Shown: piece after piece, positions 15,238 through 23,384 of the stretch
Numbering within the stretch: the stretch's first letter is position 1
How the letters are laid out: every line of letters begins with the position of its first letter
Source of the DNA: an uncultured Clostridia bacterium
GTDB lineage: Bacteria; Bacillota; Clostridia; Oscillospirales; Acutalibacteraceae
Direction of reading: 5' to 3'
Length of the DNA: 36,348 nucleotides
Assembly (NCBI GenBank): GCA_944380675.1
Contig: CALWIH010000011.1
Span: 1-36,348, forward strand
Made by a program: the position numbers and the translations under genes
The notes under the pieces: generated by a model
What the model saw: only the letters and a program-made list of their open reading frames with translations
Told to the model about the DNA's origin: nothing
The model's database searches: none

Positions 15238-15918
15238 TCACGGAGCCTTGGGGTACTCGTTGCAGAGGAGGCGGTAGGGCGGCTCGTCCTCCTCGATGGT
15301 CGGGAAGCGACCCACAGCCGGGACAAAGTGGTTGTCGGAGACATCGTCGTTGCACATCGAGACCTCGCCGATGAGGACGCTGCCCGTGCCGGGCTCCACG
15401 TCGAAATCGTGGAACTGATGCGTCGGCAGGGTGAGACTCTCACCCGGACGCAGGACAATGCCTGTCCCGGCGGGGACGGTGTACCGGCGTCCGTCGGAAT
15501 AGACAAGCACGTCGGTATCCGCGGGCTCCTCCTTCTCATCGTCGTTGCGGACGTGGATGATGAGCGTGCCGCCGCAGCGGTTGATGATGTCCTCCCACTT
15601 GTACCAGTGGAAGTGCATCGGCGCGTGCTGGCCCTCGCGCAGCATCAGGAGCTTTTCGGCGTACGGCTTCGGATAGCGCTCGTCGCCCGCGACGCCGTTG
15701 CGGAGCGTCACGAGGGCGAAGCCGATCTTCTCCCAGTTGCCCATGCCGAAATCGGTGATGTCCCAGCCGAGCATGGCGTCGCGGATCTCGTCGTACTCAT
15801 GACCCTTTTCCTTCCACTCCTCCGGCGTCCAATGGCAGAACGGCGGCAGGTGGAAGCCGTTTTTCCGAATCAGTTCCTCCATCTCGCGGATGCAGCGGTT
15901 GATTTCCGAACGCTTCAT
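15238..15918 (-). CDS. D-lyxose/D-mannose isomerase (cupin type)
   Basis: This is a 226-residue cupin sugar isomerase of the D-lyxose ketol-isomerase family (EcSI-like). The N-terminus MKRSEINRCIREMEELIRKN and TPEEWKEKGHEYDEIRDAML are hallmarks of this family. The metal ligands are H102 and H104 in MHFHWYKWED, E109, and H170 in THQFHDF. These enzymes interconvert mannose with fructose and lyxose with xylulose. As the last of nine genes, after two alpha-mannosidases and a beta-mannosidase, it most likely turns released mannose into fructose, which can then be phosphorylated, avoiding ManA. It starts at an ATG with GGGGAG upstream, 19 bases after the GH2 gene. No clear terminator was seen in 15115-15237. 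The family is secure; the in vivo substrate is strongly suggested by context. Confidence 0.92.
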   Translation of the reverse strand: MKRSEINRCIREMEELIRKNGFHLPPFCHWTPEEWKEKGHEYDEIRDAMLGWDITDFGMGNWEKIGFALVTLRNGVAGDERYPKPYAEKLLMLREGQHAPMHFHWYKWEDIINRCGGTLIIHVRNDDEKEEPADTDVLVYSDGRRYTVPAGTGIVLRPGESLTLPTHQFHDFDVEPGTGSVLIGEVSMCNDDVSDNHFVPAVGRFPTIEEDEPPYRLLCNEYPKAP

Positions 15919-15937
15919 TGCAAATTTCTCCCCTTTC

Positions 15938-18451
15938 TCAAAGGCCGAAACCGGTCAGGCGCAGCGCGGGCGCGGCGTCGCCGAACGCCGTCACGGTCAC
16001 GCGCTTCTCCTCGCCCGGCAGCAGATAGAAATAGTTCTCGTCGAAGATCAGGAAGCTCCTGTTGTCCGGCTCGCGGGCGTCCTCGAGCTTGACGCCCGCG
16101 GCGACGGACGCTCCCTCGTTTTTGAGGACAGCCGTCCACGCGCCGGGGCGCGCGCCGCTCTCCACGGAGAGGGAAAGACGGGGCTTTTCAAGGTCGAGCA
16201 GCGGGGCGAGCGTCGTCTTCGTGAACAGGTAGCGGTTCTCCGGGAGCGGCGCGCCGTCCGCCTCGCCGGAGAGAATCAGGAAGAACAGCGGCGTGCCGAT
16301 TTTTTCGGCGCTGCACGAGAATTCACCCGCGAGAGCGGCCTTCTCCCCGCCCGCGGCGGCCTCGAACGAAGCCTCGGCGAGCACCGCGCCGCGCGCGTCC
16401 GCCAGACGGGCGGTGATGCGCGCCTGCGCCGCCGGGGCGCTGGTCTGGAACCAGATCTTCGCAGCGAAGGCGTCCTTCCCGGCGATCGTCTGGCTGTCGA
16501 AGGAGGCCGTCGCCGTCGAGAAGCCGTACGCCCTCGCGACGCCGTAGTAAGCGGGCTTCGGCAGGCCGTAGTAGTCAACGCTGCAGGTGCAGGTGTTGTT
16601 CGGATAGGGCTCGTTGAACTGCCACGGGAACGTCCCGCTGGCGTGCAGCGCGCGGCGGCGGTTCGCCTCCACGGCGTATTTGAGGCCCTCGTACTGCATG
16701 AGCTGGCTGGCCGGGACGGCCTCCTCCACGCAGGTCAGGCGATCCTCAAACATTTCCTGCATAAGCGGGAAGTTGTTCCACCACGAACCGCGGTGGAAGT
16801 AGAGGAAATTGTCGCGGCTCGGCGGCCACAGATGGCTCTTGTCCATACCGCGCAGAAGGGTGGCGAGGTTTGTCATGCCCTCGACGCCGAACTCGCTCGA
16901 GAACAGGGACGCGCCGCTGTTGTAGAGCGTGTACTGCTCCGTCAGACCCTGATGCTCCCACGGGCCGTGGACGTCGTGCATCCCGTCGGGGTGCTCGGCG
17001 ATGTCGCGCAGGGTGTTGTTGAAGACCCGGCCCGTCGGGGAGGACTCGAGGAAATACCGGCCCGGGTCAAGCTCCTCGACCGCCCTGCGCAGGACGCGGA
17101 TAACCGGCTCGTCGGGGGAGATCATCGATCCGCCCTCGCTCTGCAGCTCGTTTCCGCCGCCCCAGACCGCGAGGGACGGGTGACGCGTCTTCTCCGGGAT
17201 GATCTGCCGCGCCTCCCTGTCCATCAGTTCGAGGAAGGCAGGCTCCTCGGAGGGCTTGTTCTCAATGCCGGAGCTCGACTGGATAAACTCCTGCCACACG
17301 AAAATGCCGAGCTCGTCGCAAAGGTCATAAAATTCCTCGCGCTCGATCAGGCCGCCGCCCCAGACGCGCAGGCAGTTGCAGTGCGCCTTTTTCACGAGGG
17401 TCAACAGGTACGTCAGGCGATCGCGGTTGAGATCGCCGTAGAGGACGTCGTACGGCACCCAGTTCCAGCCCTTGAGATAGATCGTCCTGTTGTTGACGCG
17501 CACGGTGTACGGGCGGGCGTCGGCGGACGCGCCCTCGTTCGCGATCCATTCGAGGCGGCGCAGGCCGGTGCGCGCCTCGCGGGAGCAGACGCACTCCTCC
17601 CCCTTCCAGAGGCTGAGCTTCACGAGGTAGAGCGGCTGGTCTCCGTACTCCGACGGCCACCACAGTTCCGGCTTGTCGATCGGAAGCACAACGGAGACCT
17701 TACCGGCCTTCGCGGGCTCCGCATGGGAGGCGGCGAGCGTATCGCCCAACCAGGCCTCGGCGCGCAGCTCGAGAGGCTCGTCCGCGTACAGCTTTGTCTC
17801 GGCGAGAACCTCAAGCTCTCCCTTATCGAGCGACGCCGAGACTGTGCTGCGCAGCTGCAGGCCGCGCAGATCGCCCTCGCTCACCGCCTCGAGCCACATG
17901 TCCTTCCAGATGCCGAGATGCACCATGCGCGGGCAGAAGTCCCACCAGTACGTCATGCGGCTCTTGTGCGTCTTAACATACCGCGTCTTGCTCACCTGCG
18001 GCTCCTCGTCCGGCGCGCGCTGGATGACGACGGCCACAAGATTCTCCCCTTCGGGGTCGATCAGGTCGGTCACGTCGCAGGAGAAGGAGGGGAACATCCC
18101 CTCGTGCTCCGCCGCGAGGACGTCGTTGACGTAGACGAGGCAGGCGTAATCGACGCCGCCGAAGACGAGACGCAGCCGCTGCCCGCGCATGGACTCGGGC
18201 AGGCGGAAGGTCTTGCGGTAGACCCAAGTCCGCTGGGAAATCCATTCGAGCTGCAGGCTGTTCGCCTCAAAGAACGGGTCGGGGATCGCGCCGCAGCGCA
18301 GCAGATCGCCCGTCACGCTCGAGGGCACGGAGCCGGGCTTCCACCAGCGCACGTCGCGCGTCTCACGCCGGTGCGCGTTGCGCCAGACCCAGTCCTCGCC
18401 CAGAAATTCCTTCATCGTCCAATCGGTTCCGCTGAGCAGAAATCGTTCCAT
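15938..18451 (-). CDS. GH2 beta-mannosidase
   Basis: This is an 837-residue cytoplasmic exo-beta-mannosidase. An N-terminal sugar-binding jelly roll (about 1-190, WVYRKTFRLPESMRG, then FGGVDYACLVYVNDV) is followed by an immunoglobulin-like domain, the TIM barrel from about 300, and C-terminal beta domains. Within the barrel YLKGWNWVPYD and LRVWGGGLIEREEFYD are typical of beta-mannosidases. The acid/base is E435 in WGGGNELQ and the nucleophile is E520 in SSEFGVEG. In this operon the expected substrate is the Man-beta-1,4-GlcNAc link at the base of the N-glycan core, exposed once the alpha-mannosidases have acted. The ATG at 18451 follows GGAGGAG, 4 bases after the GH38 stop. The identification is strong. 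Confidence 0.94.
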   Translation of the reverse strand: MERFLLSGTDWTMKEFLGEDWVWRNAHRRETRDVRWWKPGSVPSSVTGDLLRCGAIPDPFFEANSLQLEWISQRTWVYRKTFRLPESMRGQRLRLVFGGVDYACLVYVNDVLAAEHEGMFPSFSCDVTDLIDPEGENLVAVVIQRAPDEEPQVSKTRYVKTHKSRMTYWWDFCPRMVHLGIWKDMWLEAVSEGDLRGLQLRSTVSASLDKGELEVLAETKLYADEPLELRAEAWLGDTLAASHAEPAKAGKVSVVLPIDKPELWWPSEYGDQPLYLVKLSLWKGEECVCSREARTGLRRLEWIANEGASADARPYTVRVNNRTIYLKGWNWVPYDVLYGDLNRDRLTYLLTLVKKAHCNCLRVWGGGLIEREEFYDLCDELGIFVWQEFIQSSSGIENKPSEEPAFLELMDREARQIIPEKTRHPSLAVWGGGNELQSEGGSMISPDEPVIRVLRRAVEELDPGRYFLESSPTGRVFNNTLRDIAEHPDGMHDVHGPWEHQGLTEQYTLYNSGASLFSSEFGVEGMTNLATLLRGMDKSHLWPPSRDNFLYFHRGSWWNNFPLMQEMFEDRLTCVEEAVPASQLMQYEGLKYAVEANRRRALHASGTFPWQFNEPYPNNTCTCSVDYYGLPKPAYYGVARAYGFSTATASFDSQTIAGKDAFAAKIWFQTSAPAAQARITARLADARGAVLAEASFEAAAGGEKAALAGEFSCSAEKIGTPLFFLILSGEADGAPLPENRYLFTKTTLAPLLDLEKPRLSLSVESGARPGAWTAVLKNEGASVAAGVKLEDAREPDNRSFLIFDENYFYLLPGEEKRVTVTAFGDAAPALRLTGFGL

Positions 18452-18455
18452 CTTC

Positions 18456-20876
18456 TCACTCCTCCAAAGGTCTTTCCAGCAGATCGCACGGCACGAAGCC
18501 GTCCTGCGTCAGGCGAAGCGCCGCAAGCTCCCACGGGGAAAGCTCGCGGCGGACGGAGAAGCCGCGGGCGGAAAGCTCCGCCCAGCCGCCCTTGCCCTCC
18601 GTCTCAAAGAGACGGAAGACGAGATCGCCGCTGCCGTCGTGCGCGGGCTTGACGGCGGAAACGTACGCGTTCTCCGTGTTCATCTGCACGAGAGAACCCG
18701 TGCGTAAAAAGCGCTTGCCGGTGTGGTTGCTGTCGCCGAGGTATTCGAGCGGCAGGTGGAGGCGGTCCGCCTCCTCAAACAGGCGGCGGGCAGGAATCGC
18801 GGCCGTGTGCGGCAGAAGCCGCAGCTCCCAGAACAGCTGCTCCTGATTCATGAAGCGGCCGTCGATCGTCTCCGGCAGCGGCCCTTCCCCGCCTCTCGCG
18901 TAGACAGCGCTGCGGGCGAGGATCAGCTGATAGCGGTTCCCCTCCTGACGGAAGCCGTACAGACCGTCGTTCAAGACGGCGAGGCCGCGTCCGTTCTCAT
19001 CGGAGAGATCGGCGAAGCGGTGCTGGTAGTATTCGTGGTTCTCATCGTCAAGGTTAACCTTTCGCTCCGCGAGGAAGGCCGTCTCATCGAGGACGCAGGG
19101 CGCGTCACAGGCCGACGGAACGTCGAACGTCACCTGACGGTGCTTCTCAGTGCAGCGGAAGCGGACGCGCAGCTTCAGCACGGGGTTCTCCCGCTCGAGA
19201 ATGTAGTCGATCGCCATCTCGGACTTCTCCCACGCGAGGTTCGCGCGGACGATCGCCCGCATACAGTTCGACTCGATGACGCGCAGGCTCTCCGCGCGGA
19301 ACGCGCCGCGCCGTTCCCCATGAAAAACAGTCTCGCCCCACGCGCCGCGGTCGTCGTAGGAGACGGAGACGCAGCAGGGGCCGCCGAGCAGCTCCGCGCC
19401 GTCCATCACGATCGAGGACGGGCAGCCCGTCTCGCGGTCGAGCGTGACGCGCACGAGGCCGTTGTCGAGGAAGGTCTCCCCCGCCTCCACCGGCGGCAGC
19501 TGCGGCGGGGCCTCCGGCCCCTCGGAGACAATGCGGTAGACGGCATAGCCGTATGCCGGAACGTCCGCCTCAAAGACGAGGCCTTTGCGGCTCTCCGGGG
19601 CGCTGTTGCCGTACAGCGTTTCACAGCAGGGAAGCTCCTGCGCCATCGTGCCCTTGAGGCGCAGCGGCTTCTTCTGGGCGCGCGGGACGTACACGCACGC
19701 GGAGAACACGCCGTGGTACGGAACGCCGGACGGGTTGAACAGGATGAGCGGGAAGCCCTCGCCGCGCGTGTCGAGCTCGTTCGCGATCGCCTGCGCGGCA
19801 TTGCGGATCACCTTGCGGCCCTTTGCCGTCGCGCCGAGCACTTCCTCACACGCGTGGTTCCGCGCGGATTCGATGCTGGTGCCCGCGAGAACGTCGTGGA
19901 ACTGGTTGAACAGCGTCTCCTTCCACGCCTCGGCAAGCTCGCCGAGCGGAGGCGCGTACGTCTCCCGGCCAAGCTCCCCGGCCATCGCGGCCATCGTCTC
20001 CGCCTTCTGGAGCGTCCACTCGGCCCGGCGGTTGTTCTTCTTGATCGTCGAGTCGGAGCTGTAGCAGCCGTAGAAGACGCGGCCCATCTCGTGCGCGCGT
20101 ACGGGAAGCTTCTCCGGCTCGAGCTTCGAGAAGAAGCCCTCGAGCGTCGAGAAGTCAAGGTCGAGATCCTGCCGCTCCTGCCGCATTTCATAAATCACGC
20201 GGATGTTCTCGATGGTCGGCCCGCCGCCGTGGTTGCCGACGCCGTAAAAGACGGCCATGCGGTCGCCGTCGTACCGCTCCATCGCCTCAAGGCTCTCGGC
20301 GAGGTTGCGCTCGAGGGCGGGGCGCGTCCAGGCCATGTACTCGCCGCCGGTACGCTCCGCGAGGACGCTCGCGCCGGATGGCGACTGCCAGACAAAGACG
20401 GGCGGAACGTCGAGATTCGACTTGCCCGGGCGGGACATCAGGTAATAGCGGATGCCGCAGCCCGCGCACACGGCGGGCAGGTTCGCGCCGTGGCCGAAGC
20501 TGTCGACGTTGTAGGCGGCGACAACCTCCTTGCCGAACTCCCGCTCCACAAACTCCTTGCCGTAGAGAAAATGGCGAATGAGACTCTCGCCGGACGGGAT
20601 GTTGCAGTCGGGCTCGACCCACATACCGCCGACAATCTCCCAGCGGCCCTCGGCGACTCTCTGCCGGATGCGTTCAAATGCCTCGGGGCAGTTTTCCTTC
20701 ATCCACTCGAGGTAGGAAATGCTCGAATGCGTAAAAATAAAATCCGGGAACTCGTCCATGCGGTCGAGGGCGGAGAGGAAGGAGGACTTGACCTCCTGCA
20801 TTCCCTCCTCGCGCTCCCAGAGCCACACGGGATCGATGTGCGTGTTTCCAATCATGTGAATCTTCTTCTTTTCCAT
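18456..20876 (-). CDS. GH38 alpha-mannosidase (copy A)
   Basis: This is an 806-residue retaining alpha-mannosidase with no signal peptide. The zinc-site start GNTHIDPVWLW (residues 10-20) and the nucleophile D125 in AYNVDSFGHG, followed by GVGNHGGGPT, define GH38. A helical middle domain and beta domains with LILFNPSGVPYHGVF and later motifs make up the remainder, at the normal length. It should trim alpha-linked mannose from N-glycan-derived mannosides. It lies between a second, diverged GH38 gene (21 bases upstream) and the GH2 beta-mannosidase gene (4 bases downstream). Two copies probably split linkages such as alpha-1,3, alpha-1,6 or alpha-1,2; which does which cannot be read. The ATG is well placed after GGGAGG. 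Confidence 0.95.
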   Translation of the reverse strand: MEKKKIHMIGNTHIDPVWLWEREEGMQEVKSSFLSALDRMDEFPDFIFTHSSISYLEWMKENCPEAFERIRQRVAEGRWEIVGGMWVEPDCNIPSGESLIRHFLYGKEFVEREFGKEVVAAYNVDSFGHGANLPAVCAGCGIRYYLMSRPGKSNLDVPPVFVWQSPSGASVLAERTGGEYMAWTRPALERNLAESLEAMERYDGDRMAVFYGVGNHGGGPTIENIRVIYEMRQERQDLDLDFSTLEGFFSKLEPEKLPVRAHEMGRVFYGCYSSDSTIKKNNRRAEWTLQKAETMAAMAGELGRETYAPPLGELAEAWKETLFNQFHDVLAGTSIESARNHACEEVLGATAKGRKVIRNAAQAIANELDTRGEGFPLILFNPSGVPYHGVFSACVYVPRAQKKPLRLKGTMAQELPCCETLYGNSAPESRKGLVFEADVPAYGYAVYRIVSEGPEAPPQLPPVEAGETFLDNGLVRVTLDRETGCPSSIVMDGAELLGGPCCVSVSYDDRGAWGETVFHGERRGAFRAESLRVIESNCMRAIVRANLAWEKSEMAIDYILERENPVLKLRVRFRCTEKHRQVTFDVPSACDAPCVLDETAFLAERKVNLDDENHEYYQHRFADLSDENGRGLAVLNDGLYGFRQEGNRYQLILARSAVYARGGEGPLPETIDGRFMNQEQLFWELRLLPHTAAIPARRLFEEADRLHLPLEYLGDSNHTGKRFLRTGSLVQMNTENAYVSAVKPAHDGSGDLVFRLFETEGKGGWAELSARGFSVRRELSPWELAALRLTQDGFVPCDLLERPLEE

Positions 20877-20897
20877 GATCCTTTTCCTCCCACGGCG

Positions 20898-23372
20898 TTA
20901 CGCCTTGCCGGATTCCTCCGGGAATTCAAGCAGGTTCGTCTTCTGCCAGCCGGTTTCCGTCCGGCGGAACGTGAGCAGCTCCCACGCCCCGGCGGCGAAG
21001 GAAAGCTCGCCCTCCGGCGTGCGCAGGACGCCGGAGCCGGCACGGCCCGCGATCTCCTGCACGCGGTACACGACGCCGCCCTCCTCGCCGGGCTTGACGG
21101 CGGCGAGAGCAAAATGGCCTCCCTCCACCGACGCGGCGCTGAACGAGGAAACCGCGCCCTTTCTTCCGCCGTGGCGGCAGTCGGCGAGCGCGAACGGGCG
21201 GCGGTCGGCCTGCGCGGCCTCGCGGAAGCGCTCCTCCTGGGAAAGCGGCTCCCCGTGCGGACGCAGCCGGAGGGTAAAGCTGTGCACGCCCTGATCGGCG
21301 TACTCGTAGCCCTCGACCGGATTGTACCAGCCCACGCCGTTGCCCTGTGCGAAGATGGCGCTGCGGGCAAGCGGCAGCTCGAGCGCGCCGTCCTGCAGGA
21401 CGTAGGCATATTTGCCGTCGTTGACAGTCAGCAGACCGCGCCCGCTTTCGTCGGACGCGTCGGCAAAGCGGTGCATACTGTATTCGACGCCGTTCTCCGG
21501 CTCATGGAAGAACGTCCCGTAAGCGCATTCCGCGGCGACGGTCTTCGCCCCGCGCAGCGGCAGGGAGGCGCGAAGCATCTGCCACTCGCCGTCCCAGAGC
21601 AGACGGCTTCTGATCTCGAGGGCGTCCGAACCGGCGCTCAGGACAAAGCGCTGCTCGAGGCGGCTTCCGCCGAGACGGTACACGGCGCGCACGACCTTGC
21701 GGACGCAGCCGGACTCGATCGTCTCGAGGAGCTCCGGGGTCAGGCTTTCGCCGGAATCCTCGTACCGGCGGTCCTGACAATGGCCCCAGGCGTCGCGCTC
21801 GTCCGTCCAGACGGCGTATCGCACGGGCGCGGAGAGAGCGTCGTAGCCGGTGCGCTTGTCGACGAGGGAGCACAGCGCGCCGTCCTCCGTAAAGCGGACG
21901 AGCAGGCGGTCGTTTTCCATCACATGGGGATCATCGTCCGGGGTAAAGCCGTTGTTCACGGCAAGCGGGAACTCCGGCGCGCGGCGGATGTCGCACGCGA
22001 GCGCCGGCTCGCCGACAGCGGTGCGGTACATGGCGAAGCCGTACGCGGGAAGCACGGCGTGGAACACGATGCGGCGGCGGCCTCCGAGATTATAATTGCG
22101 CACCTTGGCGTCCGTGTAGGAGCGCTGGTAGGGGATCTCCTTCCCCGACGCGTCGAGAAGGACGAGCCCGTCCTTGCAGAACCAGTTGAGCTCGACCTCG
22201 ACCTCCCCATCATACGGCTCGCCGGACGGGTTGAACAGAAAGAGCGGGAAGCCCTCACCCTGCGTATCGGCGGCGTTGACAATATTCTGCACCGACAGCA
22301 CCCGCAGCTTCCGGGCGCGCGACGAAACCTCGTCGAGCTGGCGGACGGCCTCGTCTCGCGCGGGGGACGTCGCGGTGCCGCCGAGGGTATCGTGGAACTG
22401 GTTGAACAGCAGCGTTTTCCACAGCTCGCGCAGCTCCGCGCTGCCGGCGTGCGCGCTGCCGGTAAAGGCGCGCTCGAGCACGAGCATCGCCTCGGTGGTC
22501 AGCAGATCACGCTCCGCGCGGCGGTTCTTCCACTTGAGCTGGCCGTCCATCGAATAGCAGCCGGTGTTGACGCCGTTGAAAAAGTCGCGCAGCACCGGAA
22601 ACGCGGCCCGTTCCTCCTCGGTCAGGCCGTCGAAAAACTCGTCGTACCCGCCGAAGGGAAGCCCCGTTTCCGGCAGCTCCCCGCGCAGGCGGCGGACGCT
22701 CTCGAGATTCTTCTTCGTCGGCCCGCCGCCGTGGTTGCCGACGCCGAAGCAGCAGATCATCGCGTGGAGGCCGGCGCGCTCCGCGGCGGCGGAGGCGAGC
22801 TCCACGGCCTCGCGCGTCGACTCATAAAACCAGGTCGTGTACTCACTCGGAAGGCTGACCGCCGCCACACGGCTGCCGTCGGGGCCTTCCCAGAGGAAAG
22901 CGGGCGTGTCGAGGCGCGGCCGCATGAAGACATACTCGTCCATACCGGACTTTTTGAGAATCTGCGGCAGGGAGACGGCATGGCCGAAGCTGTCCACGTT
23001 TGATCCCGTGCGGCACAGCTTTCCGAAGGTTTTGAGGAAGTACCGCTGGCCGTACAGTCCCTGGCGGACGAACGCCTCGCCGCACGGCAGAATGCAGTCC
23101 GGCTCAATGAACCAGCCGCCCGCAAGGCGAAAGCGCCCCTCCTCCACGCGGCGGCGGATGCGGGAGAACAGCTCGGGGCTTGTGCGCTCGAGCCACTCGA
23201 AGAACGCGGAGGACGTCGCGGTGAAGGTCATCTCCGGGTCCTCGTCCATGCGGTCAAGAGCGGAGCCGAACGTCGCCTTGACCTCCTGCATTCCCTCCTC
23301 CCAGTCCCAGAACCAGACCGGGTCGATGTGGGAATTGCCCGTCATATAGAGCGTTACTTTTTTCTGTTCCAC
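20898..23372 (-). CDS. GH38 alpha-mannosidase (copy B)
   Basis: This is an 824-residue GH38 enzyme. GNSHIDPVWFWDWEEGMQEV (residues 12-31) carries the zinc-binding His-Asp, D127 in GSNVDSFGHA is the predicted nucleophile, and CFGVGNHGGGPTKKN follows. It resembles copy A throughout but is clearly diverged, with different residues around the nucleophile (GSNVDSFGHAVSLP here, AYNVDSFGHGANLP in copy A), so the specificities probably differ. The start is GTG at 23372 with GGAGGG 6 bases upstream. It follows the GH20 gene by 12 bases within the operon. No signal peptide was seen, so it acts on imported oligosaccharides. The family is certain, the linkage preference unknown. Confidence 0.95.
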   Translation of the reverse strand: MEQKKVTLYMTGNSHIDPVWFWDWEEGMQEVKATFGSALDRMDEDPEMTFTATSSAFFEWLERTSPELFSRIRRRVEEGRFRLAGGWFIEPDCILPCGEAFVRQGLYGQRYFLKTFGKLCRTGSNVDSFGHAVSLPQILKKSGMDEYVFMRPRLDTPAFLWEGPDGSRVAAVSLPSEYTTWFYESTREAVELASAAAERAGLHAMICCFGVGNHGGGPTKKNLESVRRLRGELPETGLPFGGYDEFFDGLTEEERAAFPVLRDFFNGVNTGCYSMDGQLKWKNRRAERDLLTTEAMLVLERAFTGSAHAGSAELRELWKTLLFNQFHDTLGGTATSPARDEAVRQLDEVSSRARKLRVLSVQNIVNAADTQGEGFPLFLFNPSGEPYDGEVEVELNWFCKDGLVLLDASGKEIPYQRSYTDAKVRNYNLGGRRRIVFHAVLPAYGFAMYRTAVGEPALACDIRRAPEFPLAVNNGFTPDDDPHVMENDRLLVRFTEDGALCSLVDKRTGYDALSAPVRYAVWTDERDAWGHCQDRRYEDSGESLTPELLETIESGCVRKVVRAVYRLGGSRLEQRFVLSAGSDALEIRSRLLWDGEWQMLRASLPLRGAKTVAAECAYGTFFHEPENGVEYSMHRFADASDESGRGLLTVNDGKYAYVLQDGALELPLARSAIFAQGNGVGWYNPVEGYEYADQGVHSFTLRLRPHGEPLSQEERFREAAQADRRPFALADCRHGGRKGAVSSFSAASVEGGHFALAAVKPGEEGGVVYRVQEIAGRAGSGVLRTPEGELSFAAGAWELLTFRRTETGWQKTNLLEFPEESGKA

Positions 23373-23384
23373 AGCTCGCCCTCC

